Shown in pieces: positions 1 through 10,060 of a stretch of DNA of 64,000 nt. The position numbers and the translations under genes are program-made. How positions within the stretch are numbered: position 1 is the stretch's first letter; each line of letters starts with the position of its first letter. The notes below the pieces were generated by a model, which saw nothing but the letters and a program-made list of their open reading frames with translations, was not told the origin of the DNA and did not search any database. Source of the DNA: Bartonella tribocorum CIP 105476 (GTDB lineage: Bacteria > Pseudomonadota > Alphaproteobacteria > Rhizobiales > Rhizobiaceae); the NCBI RefSeq assembly GCF_000196435.1, contig NC_010161.1, forward strand, positions 2,127,001-2,191,000. The letters are read 5' to 3'.

Positions 1-800
1 CCTCATGCCTTCCTTCGCACATCCCTTCCTACCACCAGCTCTTGTACGCACCGTCCGTCCCCTCTAAATTGTCCATACGACACTTTTTCCTTCCTCCATT
101 CCCTCCCCCGTCAGCAAACCAAAGTACTTAACATCGCTCTCTTCATCCCATCCTGTCCTCCATTCACAAGACTTGTTCTTCCCAATTCGTCTTCCCCCAT
201 TCCACACCATGATAAAAGCCCCCACATGCCTCCATATGCAACGCATAAATCCTCCACATCCTTAACTTCCCCTTCCTTTTTTACGGCTCCACGTTTTACG
301 CTTTTACATCTTTACAGAAAATATCCCCGCGCTACTCTGCAAATAATAATGCTCTACAACCCAGCCTCTCACCCAGCGCCCCTGACTGACCTCAAATCAC
401 CGCTCCTTAAATGATGGCAGCGTCTTCAGGCACAACAAGCAAACCCTATCCCCTCATGCCTTCCTTCGCACATCCCTTCCTACCACCAGCTCTTGTACGC
501 ACCGTCCGTCCCCTCTAAATTGTCCATACGACACTTTTTCCTTCCTCCATTCCCTCCCCCGTCAGCAAACCAAAGTACTTAACATCGCTCTCTTCATCCC
601 ATCCTGTCCTCCATTCCCAAAACTTCTCACTCCCAATTCGTCTTCCCCCATTCCACGCCATGATAAAAGCCCCCACATGCCTCCATACACAACGCATAAA
701 TCCTCCACATCCTTAACTTCCCCTTCCTTTTTTACGGCTCCACGTTTTTACGCTTTTACATTTTTACAGAAATCTGTAGACAAAATTCCGATAAAAACAC
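1..800. repeat. 451-bp direct tandem repeat, two copies
   Basis: The sequence starting at 1 recurs at 452 almost unchanged for about 320 bases before the copies diverge near 330 and 785. The unit is C-rich and G-poor on the plus strand and has no convincing gene. The ORFs in it lack family features and are copied with the unit. Its end carries the dispersed motif ACGTTTTTACGCTTTTACA, which returns near 1740, 11520, 13325 and 16340. Confidence 0.85.
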
Positions 801-1190
801 TGATTAACTTGCCTCCCCCCTCACCTCAAAGGACGAGGGTTCCACGCAGCGCTAGTTTATGAACAATCGGGCTTCTCTTGGCCAATGACACTTGAGCAAC
901 CACTCATGCGATTCACATAACAGTTTGCTGAAAATAGAATAGACAATTTATCCACGCCCTAAACTTTTCTCTCCACACCTTTGAGCCTCTTCCACGACTC
1001 AAGACAAAGCTCTCCAACGACAAGATGTTGATTTATAAAGAGTGTTCACTGTTTTACATATTGAATGAGAGTCTCGAATATTGTAAGATTCTCTCATTTC
1101 AAATCCTCTATATTGAATCAATCAAAACCACCTCTTTTACACGTTACAAGCGGATGACCCTGCGTGGCATAAAAATTGTATAAGAATGGC
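801..1190. other. intergenic, no gene seen
   Basis: No supported gene. From about 1030 the sequence resembles 6720-6870 and 35280-35430, including a shared run ending in TTGAATCAATCAAAA. It looks like the conserved upstream flank of the integrase remnants that follow at two of the three places. Confidence 0.5.
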
Positions 1191-1199
1191 ATGTAACCG

Positions 1200-1480
1200 T
1201 CTCAAGTGCCAAAGACTGTCGCAACGTTTTAGGGCTGGCAAAGTATATGATGCCGGTTTACTCTTTTATGAAGCGTAAAGATGAAGGTGCCCTATAAGTT
1301 TTATACACTTCATGGGGCCTCTACCTTTGTACCCTTCATAAACGCCATCGCAAAAAGAGCTTGGATGTGAGATGTCTCTTTAAAACAAGCCGGTAAATTA
1401 TTAACCCCAGTGTATTTGATAAACAAAGTGTATTTGATAAACAAAGTGTATTTGGTTTGGAGCATTCCATTTTGCATAAA
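1200..1480 (+). pseudogene. phage integrase N-terminal (Arm-type) remnant
   Basis: Translating short blocks in shifting frames gives pieces resembling the Arm DNA-binding domain of tyrosine integrases. One is a KRKD-like block near 1275; another matches the SLKQA segment near 1375. No continuous frame survives and no catalytic domain follows. A short stretch, GTGTATTTGATAAACAAA, is tandemly repeated at 1410-1450. Similar remnants lie at about 6830, 33000 and 54360. The assignment rests on cross-comparison of the copies within the window. Confidence 0.5.
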
Positions 1481-2589
1481 GGTTGTGCCCCCCAAAAAAA
1501 CACGCAATAAATATGATAAATAAAAGCGTAAAGAAATCTCCATTCTTCAAAAGCCATTTCCTTACATGCTTTTGAAAATCATAAAACTGAATAAAAGGAG
1601 ATGGCAAAGATGAGAAGGGAATTTTTCCCCTTAAAAACGCCTCCCCATACGTTCCTCCCCATACGTTCCTCCCCATACGTTCCATGTCATTGATGACAAC
1701 ACGCCATAAACGCATAAATTCTCCCCTCTTTTTTGCGTATTTCTATTTTTACGCTTTTATACATTTACAAAAATATCTATACAAAATGATTACACGACCA
1801 CGTTGTAAACAATCGCCTTTAAAATCTCGCACCCACTTTCACTTCAATCCCCCACTTTCACTTCAATCATAGAGATAAAAATCGGTCTATTGATTTTATT
1901 GACCAGCGCAAAATTTTGCGATCCAATTCTGATTATCGAAAGGATTCATAAGAAGCATTTTTACAACTTTTAAAAGAATCTTTTCCTCCATGCAGTGCTT
2001 TTTATAATGGACAAAAATCTATTGAATGGATTCAACTTTAAGAAAGTTGGACATGAGAATTTTTTTTGATTTTCTCCTTCAACACCGACAACAATAAATT
2101 GTTCTTATATGTTAATGTTTTTTGTTTTCTCGTAGAGGCAGCAGCAGCATCAAACGCGCATCCTTTTCTAAAACAAAAGCTTCATCACTGAAAGAAAAGA
2201 TCAAAAAAAAAAGGCTTGTTTCTTATAAACAAACCTCTCCAAATCTTAAACAACTTCCTCTCGAAGCATCTAAATGCACTTCAGAAAAGCCAAAATGAAT
2301 ACAAAGATTTATTTAGCACAAAGTTAAAAAAAATCAAGAACAAAAAATTTTTATAGCTAATGCGCCTTTTAGAAACAGTTTTTCTTCCCCCCCACCGCGC
2401 AACAATCCAACGGCTCGACAAAACATTTGAACGAATCGTCCCCCTGAAATAACGCAGGCTTAAAAAAACACGACAAGCCACGTCTTTTTTTTAAAAAAGA
2501 TCAATCGCAAACACGCATAAAAGCCACCCTTTTGATAAAAGATTGCTTTAAGAAGATCAAAAATCTTGATAAACCATCGCTTTAATAAA
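1481..2589. other. intergenic, no gene seen
   Basis: AT-rich, with stop codons in all frames and no supported gene. A short 11-bp direct repeat (CCCCATACGTT) occurs three times at 1644-1682. Around 2390-2425 there is a fragment of the ACAATCCAACGGCTCG repeat family that is abundant at 6270-6400 and 8510-9330. Confidence 0.5.
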
Positions 2590-2623
2590 AAAGAAGCGGA
2601 GTTCTCAGCATCTCCGCCTCTTT
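2590..2623 (-). terminator. Rho-independent terminator of dsbB
   Basis: On the minus strand AGGCGGAG and CTCCGCTT flank a ten-base loop and are followed by TCTTTTTT. It lies about 40 bases beyond the dsbB stop, in the right orientation to end that transcript. Confidence 0.75.
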
Positions 2624-2660
2624 GAATAGTAAAATTATAATGAGAAATAATTAAAAAAAT

Positions 2661-3242
2661 TCAAGACTCTGAAGGGAACCAATTCGATAACAATTCATAG
2701 CGTACAGGATCATCAGCGCATTGTCCGCCACCACATTCCAGTATGGTAGAAATCAAATTAGCCGCAATCAAAAACACAAATAAGAAACTTGCCGTTTTAC
2801 TCAAGATAGGAAAAGCAGAAAATTCTTTAAATTTGTGTGCCAATTCGCCTAAAATCATGACGCTCGCAACAGCAAAGATACAAAGAACAGAAATAATGAA
2901 AGCCCAAGTATAAAAATGCAATCCAAAGAACGTTGAACCATATCCCAGATCATCAGGTGTGATATGCAAAAATACCTGCCGTGCAGCAACAGCACTGGTT
3001 ACCATACAACCGATAATAACCATGCCATAATGGGTATTTTTCACCTTATGATGAATATTGAGCAAGAACCCACAACCTGCGAGCATCAATCCAACGCGTT
3101 GCAACAAACAAAGGGGACAAGGTAACTCAAATTTTACCAATTGATAATAAAAAGCGACCACCAAGACAACGGACAATCCAATCAGTCCTAGCGTATTCAT
3201 AAATATGACGAAATGAGGATTTTTTTGTTCAACATTTTCCAT
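2661..3242 (-). CDS. dsbB: disulfide bond formation protein DsbB family
   Basis: A 193-residue inner-membrane protein of the DsbB family, which reoxidises a periplasmic thiol oxidase (DsbA type) and passes electrons to quinone. Hydrophobic segments lie at about 14-34, 48-62, 72-88, 110-133 and 148-168. The quinone-side redox pair is visible as CPLC at residues 42-45, within the family signature CPLCLLQR. A second cysteine pair (C170 and C175, ECGGGQC) lies after the last hydrophobic segment, unlike E. coli DsbB, where it is in the second periplasmic loop. The ATG at 3242 follows GAGAG at a suitable distance. It lies 10 bases behind the small DUF5993-like gene, so the two are probably one transcript ending at the hairpin at 2590-2623. 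Confidence 0.9.
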   Translation of the reverse strand: MENVEQKNPHFVIFMNTLGLIGLSVVLVVAFYYQLVKFELPCPLCLLQRVGLMLAGCGFLLNIHHKVKNTHYGMVIIGCMVTSAVAARQVFLHITPDDLGYGSTFFGLHFYTWAFIISVLCIFAVASVMILGELAHKFKEFSAFPILSKTASFLFVFLIAANLISTILECGGGQCADDPVRYELLSNWFPSES

Positions 3243-3252
3243 GGCTATTCTC

Positions 3253-3405
3253 TCAAAAAGATAAATTTAAAGTAGAAGTTGCGTGGTGATTAAAGGTTAG
3301 AAGAATAACAACGAACAAGATAGCCCACAAAGCATAGCTTATATTTTTTTTACCATACACCGTCGTTATTGCAGTGCCTAAAGCGATTAAAAATGGAAAA
3401 AACAT
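3253..3405 (-). CDS. small membrane protein, DUF5993-like
   Basis: A 50-residue protein with two hydrophobic stretches (residues 2-16 and 23-37) separated by a short basic KK turn, ending in HHATSTLNLSF. The His-His-Ala-Thr tail and size match what I know of the DUF5993 family, small proteins often found next to DsbB-like genes. The ATG at 3405 is preceded by AAGGAG about 10 bases upstream. The stop lies 10 bases before dsbB. Function is unknown; a role as accessory subunit of the thiol-oxidation pair is an inference from position. Confidence 0.75.
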   Translation of the reverse strand: MFFPFLIALGTAITTVYGKKNISYALWAILFVVILLTFNHHATSTLNLSF

Positions 3406-4205
3406 GACTTTTAAATCTCCTTTCTTAATATTCCGGTGTTTAACTGTTATTTCTTATTGTACAAGTTCATACATATTAAAAATTAGGCAAAAAAGAGACC
3501 AATGAATTTATTATTCACAATTCATCCCTCACTTTAATATTGTCTTTAATATTTCTGGCATTGCCGTTACATTTCTGTGAAGAAATGATGAAAAGCCCCA
3601 TCGTCTAAAAACGCCTCTAAGCAAAAACACTAAAGCGTTGATTATTTGTATTCTTTTATCTCAGCAATCACTAAAGAATCTATTTCCCCCCTATCTAAAC
3701 AGCAAAATAAGAAGCCTTTGAAATGAAAGATATCTCTCTGTTATTTTTTCTCAAAAACACCCTTATTTGCAACGCACTTTTGCCATAAAAATCTCTTTAT
3801 TATCATAAATATTGTTTCAAATTGCACCATATCACAGTATATGGTAAGAGTATTTATTTTAGCAATAAAAAATGAGACATTTTCTAAAAAATCTTATACT
3901 TAAAGACTTTTCCAGAATATATTTCCAGCATGTATTTTTTTCTTTTTGCTTCAAAATGAACGACACGTTCGCTGTTTAAAGCCCCCACCGCTCAATATTT
4001 TAATACAACGACATTTTAATACGACGACTCAAAGGACAGTAGTCCATGCGTTTCAAGAGCGTATTTTTCAACTGCTGTCTTTCTCCTTAAATTTTGACCT
4101 TTCAATCCTATTTAAAAAAAACTATTTTTCTGCCAAAGATTGGCTTTGCAAAGAGATTATAAAACTCTTAAAAAAATAATGGTAAAGAATCGCCTTGAAT
4201 CTTTG
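3406..4205. other. intergenic between divergent operons, no gene seen
   Basis: AT-rich region holding the promoters of the minus-strand DUF5993-dsbB unit and of plus-strand purE. A 77-codon frame at 3946-4179 has no family features and ends in the purE leader; it is not supported as a gene. Confidence 0.5.
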
Positions 4206-4218
4206 AAAAGGATTGAGA

Positions 4219-4716
4219 ATGACAAAAAAATCATGTGATGTCGCGATTTTAATGGGGAGCCAATCGGATTGGCAAACGATGTGCCATAGTGCCGATATTT
4301 TAACGAATCTTGGTATTTCTCATAGTTCGCATATTGTCTCAGCCCACCGCACTCCTGAACGCCTTTACCAATTTGCAAAAGAAGCAAAAGCAGCAGGTTT
4401 TAAAATTTTAATTGCCGGCGCGGGAGGTGCAGCTCATCTTCCTGGTATGCTCGCAGCGCTTACGCCCCTTCCTGTTTTTGGCGTTCCTGTGCATTCACAG
4501 GCTCTCTCTGGTCAAGACTCTTTGCTTTCAATCGTGCAAATGCCAGCCGGAATACCGGTTGGCACGTTAGCCATTGGCAAAGCAGGCGCCATTAATGCCG
4601 CCCTTTTAGCTGCAGCCGTTATAGCCGTTTACGATCATGATCTCGCCCAACGATTAGAAGATTGGCGTCAGCAACAAACAGCCAATGTTGCCCTAACGCC
4701 TATAACGGAGGTTTAA
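4219..4716 (+). CDS. purE: N5-carboxyaminoimidazole ribonucleotide mutase
   Basis: Class I PurE, which interconverts N5-CAIR and CAIR in de novo purine synthesis, in the cytoplasm. About 165 residues, the usual length. Visible motifs are GSQSDW near the N terminus (nucleotide-phosphate loop), SAHRTP (catalytic histidine region) and [10 protein letters not shown]. An in-frame TTG lies six bases upstream, but the ATG at 4219 has AAAAGGA at a better spacing. The stop is one base before the purK start, so the pair is a tightly coupled purEK operon. Confidence 0.95.
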   Translation: MTKKSCDVAILMGSQSDWQTMCHSADILTNLGISHSSHIVSAHRTPERLYQFAKEAKAAGFKILIAGAGGAAHLPGMLAALTPLPVFGVPVHSQALSGQDSLLSIVQMPAGIPVGTLAIGKAGAINAALLAAAVIAVYDHDLAQRLEDWRQQQTANVALTPITEV

Positions 4717-4717
4717 A

Positions 4718-5995
4718 ATGACACCGTTTTCCAACACCACTACCCCATCCAGCCCCACCTCCCCATCCAACACCCCCACTCCGTCCAACACCACTACCCC
4801 ATCCAGCCCCACCTCCCCATCCAACACCACCTCCCCATCCAGCACCCCCACTCCGTCCAACACCCCCACACCATCCACCGCCTTACCATCCAACGACATC
4901 ACTCCCTCTCACATGTTCCCTCCAGGCAGCGTCATTGGTTTAATCGGTGGCGGACAATTGGCACGCATGCTCGCCATAGCAGCGGCAGAATTAGGATTTC
5001 GAACCGTTATTTTTTGCCCTGAATCTGATTGCCCAGGCGCTCAAACAGCCAACAACCATATTATTGCCTCCTATGATGATCCATCAGCCTTAGATAATTT
5101 TATTGCTCAGAGCGATGTTGTCAGCTATGAATTTGAAAATCTTTTGCTTGAAACAGTTCAATATGTAGAGCAGAGTAGGCCTGTTTATCCTTCTTCGCAC
5201 GCATTAGAAATCGCGCAAGATCGGCTTTTTGAAAAACAATTTTTACGGGATCAAGGAATTGATACCGCCTCATGGCATGCTATTGACGATTCTTCTTTTC
5301 TTCTTTCCGCTCTTGAAGCCTTAGGGGGGCGTGGTCTTTTAAAGACGCGTCGTTTTGGTTATGATGGAAAAAACCAGATTAAGCTTGATCATCCCGATGA
5401 ACAAACCCTTACAGAAGCCTTCGATTCTTTTCACAAACAGCCTTGTATTTTGGAAGAAATCGTTCCTTTTTTAGCGGAAATTTCTGTTCTCTCGGCCCGC
5501 ACAAAAAAAGGAGAGCATATTTTTTATGATTGTCCTGAAAACCAACATAAAAACGGGATTCTTCATAAATCCTTTGTTCCGTCCCATATTCCCCTTGAAG
5601 TGCAAAAAGCCGCGCAAGATATCAGCGCCACAATCATGGATGCCCTCGATTATGTTGGTGTTCTTTGCATTGAATTTTTTGTCTTAACGGATGGACATCT
5701 TTTAGTGAACGAATTAGCGCCGCGTGTGCATAATTCTGGTCATTGGACGCAAAAGGCATGCCTCACTTCACAATTTGAACAGCATATCCGTGCTATTTGT
5801 GGTCTTCCCTTAGGCAGCCCCTATCGCCATAGTAATTGTCAAATGACAAATCTTCTTGGGAACAATTTGAATACTTTAAAATATTTTCTCACGCAAGAAA
5901 ACACTTCAATCCACTTATATGGCAAAAGAATTATTCACCCCCACCGCAAAATGGGCCATGTTATTCAATTAACAGGACCAGCCAGCAAATCTTAA
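4718..5995 (+). CDS. purK: N5-CAIR synthetase with N-terminal repeat insert
   Basis: PurK, the ATP-grasp enzyme that makes N5-CAIR from AIR, bicarbonate and ATP, handing product to PurE. Conserved core: GLIGGGQLARML (residues 74-85), RRFGYDGKNQ in the ATP-grasp region, and NELAPRVHNSGHWT near the C terminus. The family normally begins within a few residues of the GGGQL motif. Here about 60 residues of Ser/Thr/Pro/Asn repeats precede it. The ATG at 4718 carries a strong GGAGG (4707-4711) inside the purE end, so the natural start is kept and the repeat was gained just after it. An internal ATG at 4913 could give a normal-length protein but has no obvious ribosome binding site. Confidence 0.93.
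   Translation: MTPFSNTTTPSSPTSPSNTPTPSNTTTPSSPTSPSNTTSPSSTPTPSNTPTPSTALPSNDITPSHMFPPGSVIGLIGGGQLARMLAIAAAELGFRTVIFCPESDCPGAQTANNHIIASYDDPSALDNFIAQSDVVSYEFENLLLETVQYVEQSRPVYPSSHALEIAQDRLFEKQFLRDQGIDTASWHAIDDSSFLLSALEALGGRGLLKTRRFGYDGKNQIKLDHPDEQTLTEAFDSFHKQPCILEEIVPFLAEISVLSARTKKGEHIFYDCPENQHKNGILHKSFVPSHIPLEVQKAAQDISATIMDALDYVGVLCIEFFVLTDGHLLVNELAPRVHNSGHWTQKACLTSQFEQHIRAICGLPLGSPYRHSNCQMTNLLGNNLNTLKYFLTQENTSIHLYGKRIIHPHRKMGHVIQLTGPASKS
4733..4885 (+). repeat. in-frame minisatellite in purK
   Basis: Degenerate tandem units of 9-18 bases such as CCATCCAACACC, with a higher-order period of about 54 bases (18 residues). They encode Ser/Thr/Pro-rich stretches like SSPTSPSNT and TPTPSNT. Every unit length seen is a multiple of three, so the frame into the catalytic core is kept. 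Confidence 0.9.
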
Positions 5996-6830
5996 CCCCC
6001 CCTATACAAATACTTTCCCCCAATGAACTGAAAAAACAATTTCTCTCGCCCACCTCTTCACCCCCCGCACCTAACAGTCCTTCCCCCCTACAAACCCTAT
6101 CCTTTTAAGCATTAAGAACATCACCTCTCCTCCCCCTCAAAGACAAAGCGCCACCTCACATCAATATCCATGCGGTTCAACAACACCCCTAAACCTCTCA
6201 ATTCTTTCAGCCCACCCCACTGCTTCCCTCTACAAGCCCCCCTCTTTTAAAAACATCCCTTTCCTCTCAACAGACAAAAACCCACTCCACAATCCAACGG
6301 CTCGCCCCTTTCCCCCCTTCAAGCATTGCAGCTGGCGCACATGCCTGACAGAGCTTCACAAGCCCCCACAAACAAGCCCTTCGTTTTAAAGAGATCCCTG
6401 ACAGAGCTCTTCAACGCCTGCTTTTCTCAAAAACATCTCTCCGCAGGCTAAAAACAATCTACCAACCATAGACCTTCACCTCCACCTTCCACCGCATCAT
6501 TCTTCCCCCGTATGATAGAATCGTCCTCTTCTCTCCCCTTTCAATTCCAATCTTATAAGTGATAGACTTGCCTCTTGCGCGCCTATAGAAAACACTCTAA
6601 CAATACGTTCTCATTACCTCTCGTCTTCCTTCTTGTGTTCATTCTTTCACAAAAGTGCCAAGCACCCCGCATCACTCCTAAGCTCCACGTCAACGATATA
6701 ATGACAGTACTAAACTTACAAATCATGACAAAACATTGATTTATAATAATTACTTTTTTTCATGTTGAGTGAAAGTCCCGAATATCGTAAGATTCTCTCA
6801 TGCCAAATCCGTTTATGTTGAATCAATCAA
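5996..6830. repeat. dispersed C-rich repeats, no gene
   Basis: Non-coding. About 6275-6400 carries one copy of the ACAATCCAACGGCTCG...GCAGCTGGCGCACATGCCTG repeat that forms a cluster at 8510-9330. The short stretch CCCCACTGCTTCCCTCTACA at 6218 recurs at 8698. From 6700 it resembles 1020-1190. Confidence 0.7.
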
Positions 6831-7130
6831 AATCATTCGCTTGCACATTACAAGTGGGATTAGCGTGTGGATAAAATTTGTATAAGAAAAGAGTAAAATG
6901 GCTCTTATGAACCGTCTTAACGCAAGATCTGTCGCGACCCCCACGAACTGGCAAAGTGTGTAACGGTGCCGGCTTGCTTTTCCACAAACGTAAAGATGGG
7001 GGTGTGCTCAATGGATTTATCGTTATACCTTTCACGGGTGCCGTCGCGAAATAGTCTTGGGTGCGTTGCGAAAGGTTTCTTTAAAAAAGCCCGTGAATGT
7101 GCAAATCAATGGCGTTTATTTTAGAAACAT
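6830..7130 (+). pseudogene. phage integrase N-terminal remnant
   Basis: The best preserved integrase fragment. Reading in shifting frames gives AGLLFHKRKDGG near 6970-7005, then a block containing RREIVLGALRKVSLKK (7042-7090), then NQWR near 7105. This order (GAGLL-KRKDGG, RRREMGLG, VSLKxAR, QWR) is that of the Arm-type DNA-binding domain of phage and island integrases. There are at least two frameshifts and nothing of the catalytic domain. Confidence 0.65.
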
Positions 7131-7780
7131 CCTCTCTCCCCTCACAAGGCGATATAACCTGTGTTGTATTTTTTAGGACTTGAAGCGTCTCTCCTTGTTT
7201 TATTTCGCGATAAAGTGTAAAATAGCAGATGTAAATACACGACACAGTGCAAGAAAACCGTAAATTCAGCTTACGCTCTAAAACAATAGTCGTTTAAAAT
7301 ATCACTCGCTTTAATATCTGTAATACTTGCTGTAATATCTGGATACTTGTCACCTTCGTTATTTTTATCGCCTTCGATCTTTCCCCTATAAAGTTACGTT
7401 ATTTAAATTTGGCACCTAACAGCACTCAAGAACGAAGATTTCCGTGCTGATCTATCAATAATCAAGCTTTTTTTAAGTAAATTCAGCCAACATGAACACT
7501 TCATATTAAATGCCTTTTCGCCTATAGTTTGGTCATAAAATATAATTGTACTCACAAAAAGAATCGCTTATACAGCAAGGCGAGGAATTTTACATATCTC
7601 ATAATAATGAAGGGAAGATGCGCTATAGGTCTAACACGTCGTTGGTATTATAATTATAAGTTGGTATTGTAATTATAACAAGTGCAGAAATCTTCTTTTC
7701 ATCTCATAAAAATAGTTTGAAAAACTGAGTTATTCGCTTTATTAAAAGACAAAACATTCAAGACACAAACGAATATCAAC
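7131..7780. other. intergenic, no gene seen
   Basis: AT-rich with no supported gene. A short direct repeat (GTTGGTATTRTAATTATAA) occurs twice at 7641-7680. It probably holds the promoter of the small membrane-protein pair that starts at 7781. Confidence 0.45.
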
Positions 7781-8152
7781 ATGACAACATCAAACCTCTC
7801 AAACACATCACAAAAAGAACAAAATGATACATACATTCAGTGGAATTTAGTCCTTGATATCCAAAAAGAAGTTAAGGAAACAGTAAAGTTTGGTGTTGTT
7901 TCACTGAAAGAATTTATATTCATAATCTTTATAAGCGTATTTTTATATATTTTCCTCTCAATAACAGGCAATGCGGATGAAGCCCAGATGAATGCTGCAA
8001 CTGTAATCGGGTCGATATGCGTATTAATTCTGTACGGTTCGATACCAATCTTTTTGGTGCTACATATCCTAGTAAAGAAGAAACTGAAAAGAGTAATGAA
8101 ACAACTAGATGAAGTGGTTGTTAACCAAAATACAATAAGGAGAGAAAAGTGA
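7781..8152 (+). CDS. two-TM membrane protein of a local paralogous family
   Basis: A 123-residue protein of unknown function. A polar N terminus (about 45 residues) is followed by two hydrophobic segments (residues about 45-62 and 75-100), then a basic coiled-coil-like tail containing KKKLKRVMKQLDEVV. The same plan of two membrane spans followed by a KKxxxxLDxxL tail is seen in 60531-60905 and in the N-terminal half of 62840-63400. Its TGA overlaps the GTG of the next gene (GTGA), so the two are translationally coupled. I do not recognise a named family. Confidence 0.65.
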   Translation: MTTSNLSNTSQKEQNDTYIQWNLVLDIQKEVKETVKFGVVSLKEFIFIIFISVFLYIFLSITGNADEAQMNAATVIGSICVLILYGSIPIFLVLHILVKKKLKRVMKQLDEVVVNQNTIRREK

Positions 8153-8322
8153 CTGAAGCTATAATATTAGGGCGCATTCTAGGGATCATTCTTGGTTGTG
8201 CCATAATCACATTATCCGTTTGGCTTGTTTATTCTACCATTAAATATTGGAAACTGTACCGTAAAGCAGTTACAGGACTAAACTTAGCGATTCAAGAATG
8301 TAATAAAAGGATTAATAAATAA
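8149..8322 (+). CDS. small single-TM protein coupled to the preceding gene
   Basis: A 57-residue protein, too short for standard ORF cut-offs. It starts at GTG 8149 within the preceding stop, with AAGGAGAG at 8137-8144 as a strong binding site. One hydrophobic segment spans residues 5-29 and is followed by a basic amphipathic tail (KYWKLYRKA... CNKRINK). The span plus YxxVFK-like basic tail resembles the start of the 59367-60518 protein and the C-terminal part of 62840-63400, where the two halves are fused. Function unknown. Confidence 0.6.
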   Translation: MTEAIILGRILGIILGCAIITLSVWLVYSTIKYWKLYRKAVTGLNLAIQECNKRINK

Positions 8323-8340
8323 AAAAAATCATGAAAAACG

Positions 8341-8376
8341 TGGTATTAAAAATACCATGGTCCTTATTTTCAATTT
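8341..8376 (+). terminator. possible terminator after the membrane-protein pair
   Basis: GGTATT and AATACC flank a short loop and are followed by a T-rich stretch (CCTTATTTTC). The stem is short, so this is a weak candidate. Confidence 0.4.
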
Positions 8377-8509
8377 CTAAGTGCATTTTAAGCGCATTTA
8401 ATGTGATTATGACCTCAATTATTTAGGGCCAGTTATTTAAGGTATGAGACTTTTCGTAAGGGAACATTTGAAACTATAGGCATGATATTATGTGTGCATA
8501 CCAAATACA

Positions 8510-9340
8510 AGAAACAATCCAACAACGGCTCGCCCCTTTCCCCCCTTCAAGCATTGCAGCTGGTACATGCTTGACAGAGCTTCACAAGCCCCCACAAACA
8601 AGCCCTTCGTTTTAAGGAGAGCACCGCACGCTTAAAGCCAAAAATCACCCCACTCCACAATCCAACAGCTTGCCCCCGCTCTTAACCTTTCACCCCACCC
8701 CACTGCTTCCCTCTACAAGCCCCCCTCTTTTAAAAACATCCCTTTCCTCTCAACAGACAAAGACCCACTCCACAATCCAACGGCTCCCTCCTTTCCCCAC
8801 TTCAAGCATTGCAGCTGGCGCACATGCCTGACAGGGCTTCAGGAGCCCCCACAAACAAGCCCTTCGTTTTAAGAAGAGCACCGCGCCCTCAAAGCCAAAA
8901 ATCACTCCACTCCACAATCCAACGGCTTCGCCCCTTTCCCCACTTCAAGCATTGCAGCTGGCGCACATGCCTGACAGGGCTTCAGGAGCCCCCACAAACA
9001 AGCCCTTCGTTTTAAGAAGAGCACCGCGCCCTCAAAGCCAAAAATCACTCCACTCCATAATCCAACAGCTCGCCCCCGCTCTTAACCTTTCAGCCCGCCT
9101 CACTGCTTCTCCTCACAAGCCCTTCGTTTTAAAAATATCCCTTTCCTCTCAACAGACAAAAAACCACTCCACAATCCAACGGCTTCGCCCCTTTCCCCAC
9201 TTCAAGCATTGCAGCTGGCGCACATGCCTGACAGAGCTTCACGAGACCCCACAAACAAGCCTTTTGTTTTAAAAACATCCCTTCCCTCTCAACAGACAAA
9301 AACCCACCCCACCCCACAATCCAACGGCTCAACAGCCGCC
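8510..9340. repeat. cluster of ~150-250-bp C-rich repeats
   Basis: Four or five partial copies of one unit: ACAATCCAACGGCT, then a C/T-rich run, TTCAAGCATTGCAGCTGGCG, CACATGCCTGACAG, and CCCACAAACAAGCCCTTCG. Copies start near 8515, 8770, 8915 and 9170, with another at 6290. Frames open in both directions through it have no start signals or family features. Confidence 0.85.
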
Positions 9341-9785
9341 TACAAAACTCTCCAATCCCTTGCAATTGCGCTCTTGACAGAGCTTATTTAAAGCTGAAAA
9401 GGCTTTGACTTTTTTCCACTCTTTAAGTCTTTCTTTTGCTCAATATTATTTTTTACTTTCAAAGCAGCCCTTAACACATTATAGGGAATTTGTAAGGGAT
9501 ACACCCTTGACAAGAATAAGACTTCTTGTTAGATTTCCCTTAGTTTTTTGCAATTTTCACTTATTCGTTGTGCTGATGAAGTGTGTTAATGCGTGCCTTA
9601 AAGGTGCGTTTTTCTTTTTGTGATCACAGTGAAAAAGTGTATTGTGTAATATTATGATGCAAGTAATGAGATCATAATGCGATGTTCATGAAGTGAGCAG
9701 TGTATTGGGGTTATGATTCATATTGCAGTTGTAATATTGTTTTATAGTATTGTGATATTGTGTTACGTAAACTGTCTAAACGGTG
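9341..9785. other. upstream region of rpmJ, no gene seen
   Basis: AT-rich and GT-rich on the plus strand. A 72-codon frame at 9405-9623 lacks any recognisable feature. The rpmJ promoter must lie in the last ~150 bases, but I could not choose between several TATA-like boxes. Confidence 0.4.
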
Positions 9786-9791
9786 AATATG

Positions 9792-9917
9792 ATGAAAATT
9801 AAAAATTCGCTTAAAGCACTAAAGGAGCGCCACCGTAACAATCGTTTGGTGCGTCGTAAGGGTCGTGTTTATATCCTCAATAAAACCAACCCACGTTTTA
9901 GAGCACGTCAAGGCTAA
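9792..9917 (+). CDS. rpmJ: 50S ribosomal protein L36, C-minus type
   Basis: A 41-residue very basic protein beginning [15 protein letters not shown] and ending NPRFRARQG. This is the alternative L36 (YkgO-like) that lacks the four zinc-binding Cys/His residues, as usual in Rhizobiales. It sits in the large ribosomal subunit. The ATG at 9792 gives the family's usual length; another ATG three bases upstream is possible. A clear terminator follows. Confidence 0.95.
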   Translation: MKIKNSLKALKERHRNNRLVRRKGRVYILNKTNPRFRARQG

Positions 9918-9940
9918 TTCTTTAGAGTTAATGTTTTTAT

Positions 9941-9975
9941 GCCTACTTTGTTGTAGGCTTAAAAATTTTCTTTAA
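9941..9975 (+). terminator. terminator after rpmJ
   Basis: GCCTAC (9941-9946) pairs with GTAGGC (9953-9958) around a TTTGTT loop and is followed by a T-rich run. Confidence 0.8.
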
Positions 9976-10060
9976 GATTTTTTGGGGGATTACAAATCCA
10001 TTGGTTACGAGTCCATTGTTTGATAATATTTGGTGATTTATCTTTTGGGGGCTTGTTTTT

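Noticed and set aside
226..862. Short ORFs in the first tandem repeat
   Set aside because: They occur in both repeat copies, with no start signals or family features, and diverge at the unit end.
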